The notes beneath the pieces are model-generated. The model was not told the origin of the DNA. It worked only from the letters and a program-made list of their open reading frames with translations, and searched no databases. From assembly GCA_030533445.1 (NCBI GenBank), contig CM060081.1, positions 22,738,611 to 22,802,610 on the forward strand: a stretch of DNA of 64,000 nucleotides. Reading direction: 5' to 3'. Positions 11,801 to 24,580 of this stretch are shown one piece after another. Position numbers and translations under genes: made by a program. Positions within the stretch are counted from its first letter, which is position 1. Each line of letters starts with the position of its first letter. This stretch comes from Cyprinodon diabolis (lineage: Eukaryota; Chordata; Actinopteri; Cyprinodontiformes; Cyprinodontidae).

Positions 11801-14800
11801 ACATTACAGGGTTTGATTAAACTGTTGCTTAGAGGGTTGCTTGAGAGAAGAGCCACCAGAAACATCAGTGAGGCCGCTGAGAAAGCCTCAAGGTGGCTGT
11901 TGATCAAGAGGGGAGACGCATGGAGTAGCGCGCTGCTTGAACACAAACTGGGGCCTGATCAACCCCGGTTGGGTCGCCCAGACAAGGGTGTCTGAAGATC
12001 AAAGACCCAAAACACCCTATGACCCTGGGTCCTTCACTGACGATGTGTTCAAGCTGCACCGGCTAGGTGTTTCAAAATCTGCAGTTATGAGGTTGATGGA
12101 GAACATATACAGTCGTATGCAGACTTGTGCGTACTATCAAAATTCAACCTGCTTTGGATACAGTGGTGAATTGAATACATGCATGCAATGAAATAGTATG
12201 TTTGCATAAATCCCCTATAGTATATACTCCAAGTTTATGATTATGGTCACTGTGGAAACTGACCTCTTCCAAGCCTTAGCTAATCAATGTGCTCTCTAAC
12301 CTAAGGTTTTCTCACTCTGATGTCAGAACATTTATGAAAACAATGTCAATTTTTCTGACTCACTTCATTTGAATAAATCAAATTTATCATAAAATCAGAC
12401 GAAAACACATCGGTGATTACATTTTTAGAATTAAAAAGTGTAAGTATTTCAATTAATCTTGCATCTATACATTTATAGAGAAAACTAAAATGTGAGGACA
12501 TTTAGAGGGAAGAAGAAAAAAAAAGGTCATTAATACTTTCACTCACCATGCTGCACAATTAGGCTTCTTTGGGCTTGTGGCAGTTGAACAATGTCTAAAT
12601 TCAAATAAGAGCTGAGGGCCTGCAGAGTCTGTGCACGCAGCAGGTACCAGCTCTTAGACGGTTTTTGGTTATTTACTTCTTTAAGCACCTGACACAGATA
12701 AGGGACTCCCTCACTGGTCTAAAACATGAACAAAAACAGTCCATCAGTAACATTAAACTGAGCGATGAAGCAAGTAGAGTATTCAACAATTACACACTTG
12801 TCCTGTGATGTAGAAGTACTGAGCCTTTAACAAGACAACCAGCATGAAAAGGGCTGAAGGACCATCATCGGTGGTTTCAGAAGCAAGTGTTTTCTCAGCT
12901 TCCTCTATCTGGGCCTTGAGATTTAAATTAAATAAGATATGGATTAGACGTGTTATATGCAAACTACATTAGGGATGATCATAAAAAGTGAATTACCAGA
13001 GCCAGTTCAGGAGAGCCCAAATCCAGGAGAATGCTGGCAGATTGACAGAGAGCGGCAGCATAACTACGGCTATCAGCAAGTTCATGGGAAAATTTTATTC
13101 CAAGCTGGTACGCCTCCAAAGCCTTCAGTGGCTTTGATGGTAAAAAAAAAAAAAAAAAAGGTTTCTATAATCAAAACCATTCATAAATGCAAACAAACTA
13201 TAAATGCAACCTTAAAATAACATTTATTTTAAAAGTAGAGATTAAAAATTGAAAGCATGCTGCATAAAGCTGAGATTAATAAACCTAAAAATAAAACAAA
13301 TACACACTGCCAAAAAAACAAGACAATTGATAATGAACATGTATACGTTTTTCACAGTATTTCTATTGTTTTATTTGTTATTCTGATTTAATGATCTATA
13401 TCTAAAAACCTATTTTATGTATGAATTCATTGTCCTTTTTGTGTTTAATGGAAAATAAGCAAAGGAGACACTAAGCCATATATTTTTAATACATTTGCTG
13501 TTGTTACCTTTCCAATGAGTCTGAATAGAGCTGCAGCTATAGATAGAGAGCTGCAGGTCTGCTTGGTGTTTCTAACACCAGGCATGGCTTGATTCTTAAA
13601 AAGGTCAGTCCAAATGGTCAGAGCCTGCTCCAGTGGCTGACACAGCTCTAAAAGGGAGGGACAGCAGAAAAAGATTACATACAAGACATATGTTAGGACA
13701 GACAGACTTCTAGGGAAAACTGAAAACGTTTTAAAAGTATAAACAGACTATTTATTTTCTACAAAGGACAGAAAAAGAAAAATTATCAGATTGATAACAG
13801 AAGACTTACTCTTTTCAGCATTTAGATTAAAATTGAGCCCTTCGTACAACAGAGCACTCTCTTGTGTCTTCTTCTTGTTTTCATAATCAAAATCATTGTT
13901 GCCCACAGGATCAGTGACACACAGCGTATTTTCTTGGAGCTCTCTCCGTTTTCTATCGCTCTCAATGGCCTAAAAAAAAAAAAAGTGTAAACAGCCACTA
14001 TGAGAAAGGTTTAAGGAGCATTTAGCCAAAGCTCAAGCCCAAATTGCTGACGGGCCAGTTACTGGCATCAAGGTTTCGAAAGTTACCCTTTTCAGAATAG
14101 CTAAAACTTTCTATCATACTGTTTGTTTAGTTTTTAAGTATAGATGAATTACTACCACAGAGCATGCCAATGTTTGACTTTTCCGTTAGCATTTCCTTTC
14201 AGCTACAGTTCAGTGTAAGTACATTGTATTCACATTTTTACCATTTATTAAAGTCAATGTTGATATGTGCATGTGTTTATTCCAATAATAATAAATTCAA
14301 TGCAAGATGTAATGTATTTATGGTAGAGTTTTTCTTTGCTTTAGTTTCTAGGTGAGGTGCTGAGCTCAGCTAAGATTGCCAGGTGAGGCGTGTGCGTTGC
14401 CCTCTGAATTTGACGCCATAATCAAGGTAATTAAAACACCAACGAAACATTCATTTCCAGAAAAGTTAAAATATGCCAGGATAACATCCAGAAAGAGTGG
14501 ATTACCTCCTGCATATTCTTCTCCAAAGTGCAGATATAAAGCCAGAGTAAGGCTTGTGCTTTATCATCTTTCAGCCTGTCAGCATTTTCTGGAGTCTCTG
14601 GTTCTTCATCAAGAAGTCGTAAAGCTTCATGGGTAAAATCAACGGCCATGCTGTGTTGACACAAAACAACCGAACAAACAAATCCAGTTTAGTCAATTTG
14701 TAAAAGCAATCCAGTTGTAAATTACATTTTAACATTGTAATAAAAGTAATTACCAGTCAGTTTGCTCGCTGAAGTCCTGGAAACACACCACTTGTGCCAT

Positions 14801-17800
14801 TTCACAGAGGTAGACAGCACGTAGATGGGAATAGGAGCTCTCCTCGTGGCATATCTCCAATAAATCACAGAGAGTGTTGTAACGTTCTTGAGCCATGTCC
14901 TTTGTTGACTCCTTATAGGCACACAACTCTTCATCCAAAAGGCACAGCATGACTTTCTCCTTAGGAATGTCAGGACCAAAACCATCCCGTAACGTCCTTA
15001 AGAAAAAACGAGTACACATCGTTTCTTTTTTTATGTTTATACATTTACTGAAAAAAAAAGCATAATTTTTTAGTAAATGTATAGCTTTAGCAAACGTTTA
15101 ACTTTCCTCAAAAGGCTCAGGAGTTGCTGATTTTCAGGAAAGCAGCAACACCTGAGCCCTTTTCTTCCTTGAGTCACAACTAATGCTTAAAAGCTTAACA
15201 GATGTTTACAGTCATTTTGTTGCTTTTCTGTTTCGGACTGAATCTGAGAAATATAACATTTCTCAGCACTGTGGCGGAGCTACTAGGATCCAGCAACCAT
15301 TGATCTATGTCTAATGGGAGTTCATCATACTAGTTCAACTGGTACAGAACCTCTTTGTATCGAAGCTATCAGAAAACTACCGTAGAAGAACATAGTTAGA
15401 TTTTGGACCTGTCAAAATGTTTAACTTTTTTTTATTAAAGTGATGAATATTCAAAAAATATAAGTAATTGATTTAAAGCTGAGGTTAAGAGAAGCTACTT
15501 TAATACTTTTCTGTACCTGAGTCTTAAGTCCTCGTTATTGTTAAGTGCACCATCACCCTTTATTTTGACCCAAAAGGAGACAGGTTCAGCCATGTGAGTG
15601 GTGATCTGGTCCCCAAGGGCCTTCAGCCACAGGATAACCCAATCTAGCGCTCGTTCTAGTTTTCCAGCCCGCCGGGAAGTTTGCACAGCCAGCATGAAGG
15701 GTAGTTTTAACTGTTTTGCAAACAAACAAATTTTTAACCAAATACATGAACACAAGTGTCTAGTAAAACAGATCCCATCCAACAAACTCACCCTGTCAGC
15801 AGAAAGTTGGCTTGGGAAATATTTGCACACAGCTCTACAGACAATTTCCACCAGCGTGAAGGCCTGCTCATAGAGGCCTTTCTTGTACATGCCACAAGCC
15901 ATATTGCTCACAGCAGTCACTATAAAACACAGTATTAACAGCAGCATTGATTAAACATGTACAGCTGGTTACGAATCATGGAACAATTTCAAAGACAGTC
16001 ACATTGACAAAACCCTTTTAAAAACCTACAAATAAAACCCACCTGATTCGTTCAGAAGGCTTTCATTAGACAACTTGTGAAGTTCATTCATCAGCAACCC
16101 AGCTGTTGCTTGGCAGTAGAGCAGAACCCTGTCCAGCGTTTCACTGTCCTCCAACTAGGTACAACAGATCAGATATAAACACAGATCCTAGATTTAAAAC
16201 AATTTTTTTTTTTACCCTTTAATAAGTGTGTCCTAAATTAGCCTAGCCTTATTAAAGCATAGCTGGTGAGGGGAGGAACACTAGTAATTATACCAAAGTC
16301 TCCCACGAACCCCCTTGACACAGAAGGTAAAGAGTCTTTGCGTAGCTCAGTGTTATCAGTTCAAGCTGCTCGCTTCAAGGTACTTTTCTTGCAGTTTAAG
16401 GGTATATTCGCACAAGAAAGGTCGTTTGGTCTGCTCATTTTTCCAAACCATGGGAGGAAATATTATTTGTTAGGTTCAGGACATAGTTAAAGTGTATATC
16501 TTGCAAGTGGACTATAACTCCCAACAAAGCCACGCATTCAGTGCTTCTAATGGCTTAGAAAGAAATACTGCAGGATAAAACACTGAACTGGAAATAAAGG
16601 AAAACTACAACGGGAGTCCTTCCTGCAGCACCTCTATTTTGCGTATTTATGCTATAATAACAGTACCAAAATCATTCATTGTCAAAAGCAGTGTGTTTTA
16701 TGTACATTACGTTAACTAGGGACTGCGTCAGAGGATGTGTCGTTTAAGCAGAGGGAGATCCACAGTTTGTTGGCAACAGTCCTGGTAAGCAACAAACAGC
16801 AAAATGGGTTTGACTTTGATTCCATGTTTACTACTACGGTGGTTTGCCAAGTCCAAACCGACTTTGAAACTTTCTGTATTTGGGTTAGGCTGAGGCAGGT
16901 TATAATTCATACGTAAAGCAAATCGCACCAGGGGACAAATATCAAAGAACTAGTAAGTCTCAAATGTAAGTGTAAAAAGAGGCCAGTGCCTTTAAAATGG
17001 AACACCATAGACATGGTTTAAATGCAAAAAAGTTGATTTTGGGGCAAGTTAAATTTTAAAGAAGCATCAGCATCAACTAGTCTTTCCTGTCAGAGCTTCT
17101 AAAAAATAAAAAAAAATGCATTAAAATGGATCAAACACAGTTTACTGTATATATTCCAAAATCTGACGACCAGTTAACAATTTGCCATTTCAAGAAATCC
17201 AACAAATTACCTGTGATGTGACCATGCTCCCATTGGCAAACACGAAGCTGTGGTAAAGGCACGAGTAAAGGGACTTTTGCAGCTTGCTGCCCTCAGCCTG
17301 ATATTCTGAATTCTAAGAAAGCAAATAAATAAAAAATCTTATTTTGTGTTAATCTTTTACCAACATTAGGAATACAGGTTTTTTTTAAACTTTATACAGG
17401 TAGCACTAACCTTGTTAAGCATTTTAATTAACCACTCTTGATGCTCCTCCAGAAAAGAAAACAGAGCAAGCAGTTCTAGTCCACTTAGGCCTTTGCTGCG
17501 TCCGCTTCCAACAGCCCATATCACCAGATTACAACCTTCAAGAACTGCGTGACACTCGCTGTGGCCCAGCTCAGCTGACAGAGCCCTCAGGATTCTAGCA
17601 CATTCTGTGAAAGCCTGACCACCTTCTTTGCCAGCTGTCAGAGATGAGTGAATCTTTACTCCCCATCTGCCAAGAACCAGTGGTATCCACTGAGAGCCAA
17701 TGCAGTTCAAAATCTTCTTTTCAATTTCATCTAAGAAGGTGTAGGCTAGACTGTTGTGACCAGCCTTACAAACTGACTTCACTGCAAGCAGCATCGTTTC

Positions 17801-20142
17801 AGAAATCACATACAAACGGGACATCTCCAAAGCTTTCTTTTCCACCCCTCCTTTACAGGTCTGACTGCAAGCTAAAGCTCTGTTGAAAACCGCTTCTATT
17901 TCTTTCAGGAGAAAAGATGCATCCTCTGTGGTCAGCAGGCTGCAGGTACTGTTAAACACAGAAATGGCATCACTCATGTATGCTGAGCTTTTAGAGAAAG
18001 CAGGACCTGCAGGTTCAGAGTCAAGCAACAGTAGGAAGCTCCCTGCTTGCAGCTGCAAGTGTAGATTTTCTTTCAGGCAAGGTAATTTCCTTTCTTTAGC
18101 AGCAGAAAGGGCATTCCAAAATACAGAGAAACAGCTCCGTACAAGAACAGTGTAATCCTCTCCAACCTGCAGATGAGAACAAAAATCCCAAATCCCATCA
18201 GATCAACAATAAAAACAACTTGGATTTTAGATGCATTGCAGATACAGTTATTCAAAAACTGATGCATTGGCAGTAAAAAAAAAAAAAAATAAAAAGCAAT
18301 CATCACTGCTATGAATGCAAACTTTTGAGTTTTTTTTTTGATGAATTGAACCAGCTCCCTCCTATGTGACGATTACACACATTTGCTCTAGCCGCCTAGA
18401 AGCTTCTAGTATAAGGCTAGCTGGATATTCAATATAGGATTGAAGATACACAACATGACATATTTAACAGTTTAGTATGTAAAGCTTTTCTAGCCAGGTT
18501 TGGTAGAATTCAACTTTTATCATTTGCGGGAGACCCACATTTAGCAGTCTACAATTTTCCAACATGATTGAGCTCATTCCAGAATCTTAATATTATCCCG
18601 ATCGCTTAATTCCAAAAGCATTATAAGTGGTTTGGGATTATTTTCCTGCTTGAACAACCACATTGTGTCCAAGTTTCAACTATAATGGGTAAAAGCAATG
18701 TCCCATCAAAGCTTAACAAAATAAAAAAAGGGGATCAGCAAACTAGTTATAGTTCCCACGTTGGCTTAAGGGCAGATTAGACTTCTGCAACCACACATAT
18801 CAAATGTCACTTGCGTCTGGTCGCGAACCAGTTTTGCTGGTATGCTTCTGCACCGTCGGTCTGGCCTTTCCAGGGACGCACAGCAGCTTCCTGCGAAAGC
18901 GCTAGGGGGAGCCTATTCGAGAACTTCAGCAGATGGTCAGGAGAACTTCGTATTGGCAAAGAACTTGGCATCTTTATATAATTTGTCTAAGGCATCTAAC
19001 AAGTGGTTGTACTTCCGAAGCTCCTCGATTAATCTTTCGTCGTAGTTGTCCATTGTAGTTATTCCTCAGTTTTTAAAAATGGAACACCCCAGCACCTGAT
19101 CGAGAAGAACGACCAGACAGAATGGAATACCAAGGACCAATCACAGGTGCTTTTTGTCTGCACACTTCCGCTTGAGGTCTGCGCGAGTTTTAGACCGTCC
19201 ATCGCGTATTCAGGATTTTTTTGAGGTGATGCACAGACACACATTTGACGGCTGCAGAGGCTATGTGTCCAAAGCATAAAATGGCCTTTATCCACCATTC
19301 TCCACGTTGGAGGAAGGATGTGTGGTTGTGAAATCTGGATCATGACGATATGAATGGGACCCCAGATACAAACGGCTAAACTGACCTTTAGTGGAGAAAG
19401 GTCATTTCAGCCATTCTTCCTTGCTTTTCTTAAGGGTGAAAGGCAAAAAAAAAAAAAAAAAAAAAGAGGAGCCACTTTATCATCAAAAAGTCTACATAAC
19501 TTGTTGGAGAATAACCTAAACAGGCTAAAAAATAAAATGCATCTTTAAAACACTGAACTGTATCAACCATTCAAGTCAAAGATAACTTACAGGCACTTTA
19601 GCCCATACATACCTGATGTACCATGGACAATTTATTGTAAAGCAATCCAGCCAAATCACGGCACAGAGAGTGTGATCCTAGGGACACCAGGTTTTTGACA
19701 ATATGGAAGAGGATCTTCTCCATATATAATGGACCGCTTTGCGGCACAATCTCAGCAGACTTATAGAAAGCATGAAGAGCCAGCTCAACCAGCCTCACTA
19801 ACTCGCTGATGTGGTCAAAGTGACAGGATCCAAGCCCAAGCTGGTGGTTACAAGCTCTGAGAATTCTGTCATACAGCTGACGTGCATGTTGTCCATGATT
19901 ACTACTAGTGTATTTCTTGAAAAAAATACAAACAGAGAGTTTAAGAGTCAGAAAAGAGAAGTTACACTCAAACAGAACAGATACTTTTTAAACGTGAGAC
20001 ATAGCTAGGGTCCTTCATTAGAAAAGCTACCAAACTAAAAACATTTGATCGTTATGCCAACCTCCAATTCCTGGTACAACAGCGTCGTCTCTTCAACGGA
20101 AGAGGTCCTTTTGATGTACTCTTCCACTTTCAAACACTTCAT
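3157..20142 (-). CDS. espl1: Separase (separin, cohesin-cleaving cysteine protease), complete spliced gene
   Basis: Separase cleaves the cohesin kleisin subunit at anaphase onset; securin and CDK1-cyclin B normally hold it inactive. I assigned 31 coding exons on the minus strand, all with GT/AG borders and consistent phases: 20142-20062, 19915-19613, 18166-17411, 17312-17211, 16154-16043, 15919-15792, 15710-15517, 14996-14754, 14650-14506, 13969-13810, 13647-13508, 13131-12997, 12914-12798, 12718-12547, 11703-11575, 11472-11316, 11187-11078, 10086-8954, 8742-8340, 8180-8052, 7890-7677, 7577-7372, 7283-7156, 5839-5717, 5519-5370, 5271-5104, 5023-4919, 4840-4728, 4647-4564, 4251-4087, 3358-3157. 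They sum to 6507 nt, 2168 residues plus stop, close to the roughly 2120 of human separase. The N-terminus [12 protein letters not shown] aligns with the vertebrate start. The catalytic dyad is His2051 and Cys2077, with the usual 26-residue spacing. No frameshift or in-frame stop was seen. Confidence 0.95.
6049..6343. mobile_element. Possible hAT-type MITE in an espl1 intron
   Basis: The left end reads GGCGTTCCCAATC and the right end, on the opposite strand, reads CACTGATTCCCAAAGC. Both resemble the CAGTGxTTCCCAA termini of hAT-derived MITEs. The flanks (CTTATAGAA and CTTTAGAA) could be a decayed 8-bp target duplication. The element lies between the exons at 7156 and 5839 and has no coding capacity. 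Confidence 0.35.
7156..8180 (-). CDS. espl1: espl1 exons linking the cleavage-site segment to the protease domain
   Basis: Four exons (8180-8052, 7890-7677, 7577-7372, 7283-7156) cover the N-terminal part of the conserved C-terminal unit. They include [19 protein letters not shown] and [13 protein letters not shown], matching the human segment that reads about [26 protein letters not shown], and later [18 protein letters not shown] and [15 protein letters not shown], matching the pseudo-protease or strand-rich region before the active subdomain. Phases join without gaps to exons on both sides. The 5.84-7.16 kb intron that follows is the largest in this part of the gene. Confidence 0.9.
8340..8742 (-). 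CDS. espl1: espl1 exon with acidic/basic linker and candidate autocleavage site
   Basis: This exon begins [11 protein letters not shown], the counterpart of the human KVNFSDDSDLED stretch. It continues through a lysine/arginine-rich disordered linker ([24 protein letters not shown]) to [10 protein letters not shown], which lines up with the human EIMR/TIPEE autocleavage site at Arg1506. Here the site is D-S-M-R (8451-8440), with Arg at residue about 1540, fitting the separase rule of an acidic P4 and Arg P1. In the known family, self-cleavage here leaves the two halves associated and affects mitotic timing. Cleavage in this fish protein is inferred from the motif only. Confidence 0.9.
8954..10086 (-). 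CDS. espl1: espl1 large central exon (end of helical region and disordered linker)
   Basis: This is the longest exon, 1133 nt, fully open. It has two parts. The first is a helical-repeat part ([55 protein letters not shown]), matching the conserved superhelix around human residues 1180-1300. It is followed by a Lys/Pro/Ser-rich linker from about [20 protein letters not shown] to the end. The linker has several T-P/S-P sites ([15 protein letters not shown]) that could be CDK targets. In human separase the corresponding linker holds the cyclin B-binding and inhibitory phosphosite region, but no one-to-one site could be assigned here. Confidence 0.9.
11078..20142 (-). CDS. espl1: espl1 5' exons: N-terminal alpha-solenoid region
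   Basis: Seventeen exons encode the N-terminal TPR/HEAT-like superhelix that binds securin. Landmarks against vertebrate separase are: [12 protein letters not shown] and [15 protein letters not shown] (19915-19613); a 252-codon exon with [30 protein letters not shown] and a long insert-like middle (18166-17411); [15 protein letters not shown] (15710-15517); [17 protein letters not shown] (14996-14754); [21 protein letters not shown] (14650-14506), the best conserved segment; and [12 protein letters not shown] followed by [17 protein letters not shown] (11472-11078). Introns here carry repeats (11.8-12.1 kb and 18.4-19.1 kb) without disturbing splice sites. Confidence 0.92.
11815..12120 (+). 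mobile_element. Fragment resembling a LINE 3' end, in an espl1 intron
   Basis: Translated on the plus strand the segment gives [17 protein letters not shown] and [15 protein letters not shown], followed by a GC-rich tract (CTATGACCCTGGGTCCTTCA) quite unlike the surrounding AT-rich intron. This resembles the end of a non-LTR retrotransposon reading frame repeated in many fish genomes. The reading frame is short and closed. It could also belong to another repeat class. Confidence 0.4.
18540..18720 (-). mobile_element. Highly decayed Tc1/mariner transposase relic in an espl1 intron
   Basis: On the minus strand, 18670-18625 reads [12 protein letters not shown], which resembles the W-x-F-Q-Q-D-N-D-P-K-H motif around the second catalytic Asp of Tc1 transposases. 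The flanking sequence (CTTTTGGAATTAAGC...ATTCTGGAATGAG) also resembles this family. No open frame survives. Confidence 0.4.
18937..19053 (-). pseudogene. Truncated MADF-like domain ORF, probably from a transposon
   Basis: An ATG at 19053 opens 38 codons: [20 protein letters not shown] followed by [14 protein letters not shown] and a stop. The pattern D-x-x-L-I-E-x-(V/L)-R-K-Y-x-x-L-x-D...Y-K-D is that of the start of a MADF (Myb/SANT-like) domain. Such domains are carried by the second protein of PIF/Harbinger transposons as well as by host factors. Downstream (18936-18800) the reading breaks into other frames. It sits inside an espl1 intron with no sign of splicing into espl1. The transposon origin is inferred. 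Confidence 0.4.
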
Positions 20143-20285
20143 GTCGACTCCTGTTAAATAGATGAATCAGTAAAAGATAACGCATGTCAAACCTTTCTCA
20201 AATAATGTGGTAAGCTAATGGCTACGTCGCCAGAATTAATCAACTTCGTTAGTGTTCCGGCAGACTACCGTTAACCCGAATTTAC

Positions 20286-20345
20286 CTGAAGCCTTCGATT
20301 ATATCGGAAAAAGTTGTCCTCACGACGGAAAGACTTGACATATGC
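20286..20345 (-). other. espl1: espl1 5' untranslated exon
   Basis: Upstream of the first coding exon is a good acceptor (TTTAACAG before 20150). Further up is a consensus donor (CTTCAG|GTAAAT at 20286/20285), so the 5' leader is probably split by a 135-bp intron with the start codon in exon 2. The transcription start (upper limit about 20345) is a guess from the CpG-rich context. Confidence 0.5.
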
Positions 20346-20480
20346 GCCACATAGCAACAGTCTGAAAAGGACTTATCAATATTTTTTCCTGTTGTGTTTG
20401 CGTCGCATTACCAAACGGCAACCCGCGCACTGTTTTAAAAAATATTAGCTAACCAATCGCGAAGCAGATCCGGTCTCGTG
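20346..20480 (-). promoter_or_regulatory. espl1: Probable espl1 promoter with CCAAT box and E2F-like site
   Basis: The stretch is CpG-rich relative to its surroundings. It contains an inverted CCAAT (CCAAT at 20453-20457 on the plus strand, a potential NF-Y site) and an E2F-like CCCGCGC at 20422-20428. CCAAT plus E2F/CHR-type sites are common in G2/M genes, which fits separase. No TATA box was seen. Factor binding is inferred from motifs alone. Confidence 0.4.
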
Positions 20481-20708
20481 GTGACGCGTTGAATTATGGG
20501 TGTTGAAGTTTTTATTCTAATAATTTATTTTTTTACGGACCAAACTTATGGAGAAATAAATACATAAAAAAATAAATGCTCAATAGATAAGCAAGCATAA
20601 AATTAATGTCCCCCCCAAAATACAATAAACAAATAAATGTAGGTAGAAATTAAATTATACAGTGAGACATAAATGTGAATATTTCTTTTAATTAGCTTCT
20701 TTATTTAT

Positions 20709-21290
20709 TCGCCTTTGCAAAAAATTACCTTATTTATTGCCCATTACATCTCCCACATCTTCAACTTTATTTATTTATCACTTTTTAAAAGTATTTATTT
20801 ATGTGCATGTTATAATATTTTTGTGTTTGTTGTGTTTTTTTTACCCTCTTTTTTTTATCTCTTCAACGCTATTTAGTTCTGCTTGTCGTTTTTACATTTC
20901 TGTATGCATTTCTGCACGAGTCCGTACTCACGTGCTTGTGAATTGAGAAAAGGCCACTGACTTCAGACTCGACTTCAGACTCTCCTCTCCTCCTGTAGAT
21001 TCGACCGTTGCAGTAAAATGCTAACCCACCAATGAGCAGAAGTTGACTCTCTAAGACACAGCCCTTCCTCATTTGCATGACGAGGCAGAAATGCATACAA
21101 AAAATGTAAAAACGACAAGCAGAAATAGTGCTGAAGAAATAAAGAGGTTAAAAAAATACAAAGGAAGAAAAATACAGACAAAAATATTATCACATGCACA
21201 TAAGTAAATACTTAAAAAAAATAAGTAATAAAAAGATAAACTTGAAGATTATAACGGACAATAAATAAATAAGGTAATTATTACAAAGGT
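20709..21290. repeat. Large imperfect inverted repeat (foldback/MITE) upstream of espl1
   Basis: The left arm, about 20709-20925, and the right arm, about 21075-21290, are inverted copies. Shared blocks include ACCTTATTTATT, TTTATGTGCATG(T/A)TATAATATTTTTGT-like DNA, CTGCTTGTCGTTTTTACATT and GTATGCATTTCTGC. A non-repeated core of about 150 bp (20930-21070) lies between. The whole is non-coding and about 580 bp long, as expected for a foldback-type non-autonomous transposon. It starts about 230 bp beyond the espl1 promoter region. Confidence 0.75.
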
Positions 21291-22555
21291 CAGTCAGTTC
21301 CTACTCCTATTGTAATTTTGTTTTCAACTCTAGATAGTTTGGAATTTAAACAGAATAAAATGCTCATACACTCTTTGAGAAACCCAGAGAGGTCCATAGA
21401 AAACCAATATGAACTAAAAATAAAGAGTCCAGCAGGTATCTCTGGCTGATAAACTGGAATCAAAATAAATCATCTTTAATGTGGTTATGAAGCCATAGAA
21501 AATAAAATATCAAACACCGCAAAAAACATTTATATGTAATGTCGTCTGTAGTGTGTACATTAAGTGTAACTAATCCTAATCCAACCCTCAAACTTTATGT
21601 ATTTCTGAATGAGTCCTTTGTTACAGATAAAATAAGCAGGTTGACATTTATTTTAAACAAACCAGGAATGCACATGCACTATCCTGGTAGATTATTTGTC
21701 TTATTTTAAACACTTAAAAAATGGAAGAATTGATTTAATGTTTCTCCAATTGAATTTATGCCACAACGTCAAACACTATGAAAAGTCTTAAACCATCCCT
21801 CCTATGATTATATTTTACTGTAGAGATTGTCATATCCTAATTGATATATGACATGAATGACATACATGAAATTCCAGCAATTTCTATCTAATATTTAGTA
21901 ATACATAAAAATCACTGGATTATTGAAAAACGGAATCCAGAAAGCATTTATTCAAGGGTTGTTTAGGTGTTCCAACTCTACACTGGTCATGTTCCTCCAA
22001 TAAGTGATAGAGACCTGGGTAATGTAGGGAATGTCCAAACAATTTATTTTTCTCAATCTGGGTGCAAAGGCTGCTGCAATCTGTGATGGTTTGGATATAA
22101 AAAATACTTGTAAAAATATGATTTTAGCAAAATGTGATAATCAGAACTTTCAAATGCATCTCAAAAACAAAGTGTGTCATCCAAACTGTAAAACATTAAA
22201 GGTGTGTATAATGGAAAAAGCAAAAACAGAGACTTGGAGAATTCAAATTGGTTTTATTTTAACATTTATTTGCATTTAGAAAAATGTGAAGGGAGACACA
22301 CCTTTTATCCTTGAAACTTACTTTAGAAAATCCAAGGGACAAAAGAATTCAATCACCTATTACCATATATGGGAAAACTGTATGAATCTCATATTCACAC
22401 GGAACCAAATCAGGAGCCAATGAAAAAGATTAAATACCTGAAATTCATACTGGCATTCGAACTATTTAGCAGCTGCATTTCACATTTAATTTATTTAACA
22501 CTGAGTGTAAATTTTGTAAGGGGTTATGGTTAAACTAAGTCTTTATATTAATTGA
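21291..22555. other. AT-rich intergenic DNA
   Basis: No coding, RNA gene or recognisable repeat was found between the foldback element and the 3' end of the phosphofructokinase fragment. Confidence 0.5.
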
Positions 22556-22561
22556 TTTATT
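22556..22561 (-). terminator. Candidate polyadenylation signal after the phosphofructokinase exons
   Basis: AATAAA on the minus strand, about 85 nt past the stop codon at 22645. Position fits a functional 3' end, but the region is AT-rich, so chance occurrence is possible. Confidence 0.35.
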
Positions 22562-22644
22562 ATATTGTACAATCCACAGTTTACAAGGTGCTTTAAAAGG
22601 AGTTGATTAACCGACATCCTCTCCAGAGTGGTTGCATAGAAAAG

Positions 22645-24084
<1,440 letters not shown>

Positions 24085-24116
24085 CTATAGACAAACCATT
24101 GATTAAACTGATTGAA

Positions 24117-24261
<145 letters not shown>

Positions 24262-24489
24262 CCACCATCACTATAAAACTCCACAGTCATTCCTGTAACT
24301 GAGCATGGTAACATTTACCACATTTGGCTATTTATTATGTCATACCCCAAAATTCCTAATGTATAAAGCATATTAATAAAAGTAAAACATTTCTTAAATT
24401 ATTCAGGTAGAAGAAAAAAAAAAGATTTTTATTTATTTTATGGATATTTTAAGATAAAGGCATAAAACACATTCATACCAATGACTTAC

Positions 24490-24580
24490 CATGAAATTTA
24501 TTTCTGAACCATTGCCACAAACCCAACAGCATTGCAAAACAGAGTATTCCCAGGATTGCAGGAACATCGAGGTGCCTCAT
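24490..24580 (-). CDS. Unrecognised first coding exon with a membrane segment
   Basis: An ATG at 24580 with a purine at -3 (GAGGGGATGA) opens 30 codons, MRHLDVPAILGILCFAML then LGLWQWFRNKFH, followed by a strong donor G|GTAAGTCAT. It encodes one hydrophobic helix (about residues 6-23) flanked by positive charges, like a signal anchor of an ER membrane enzyme. An acceptor-like CTGCAAG precedes it. Its donor phase (1) does not fit the next exon at 24084 but would fit the exon at 23496. I do not recognise the family. It could also be a chance open stretch. Confidence 0.35.

Noticed and set aside
16728..16928. 66-codon minus-strand frame inside an espl1 intron as an extra exon
   Set aside because: Exons on both sides (17211 and 16154) already join in phase, and the segment has no separase similarity.
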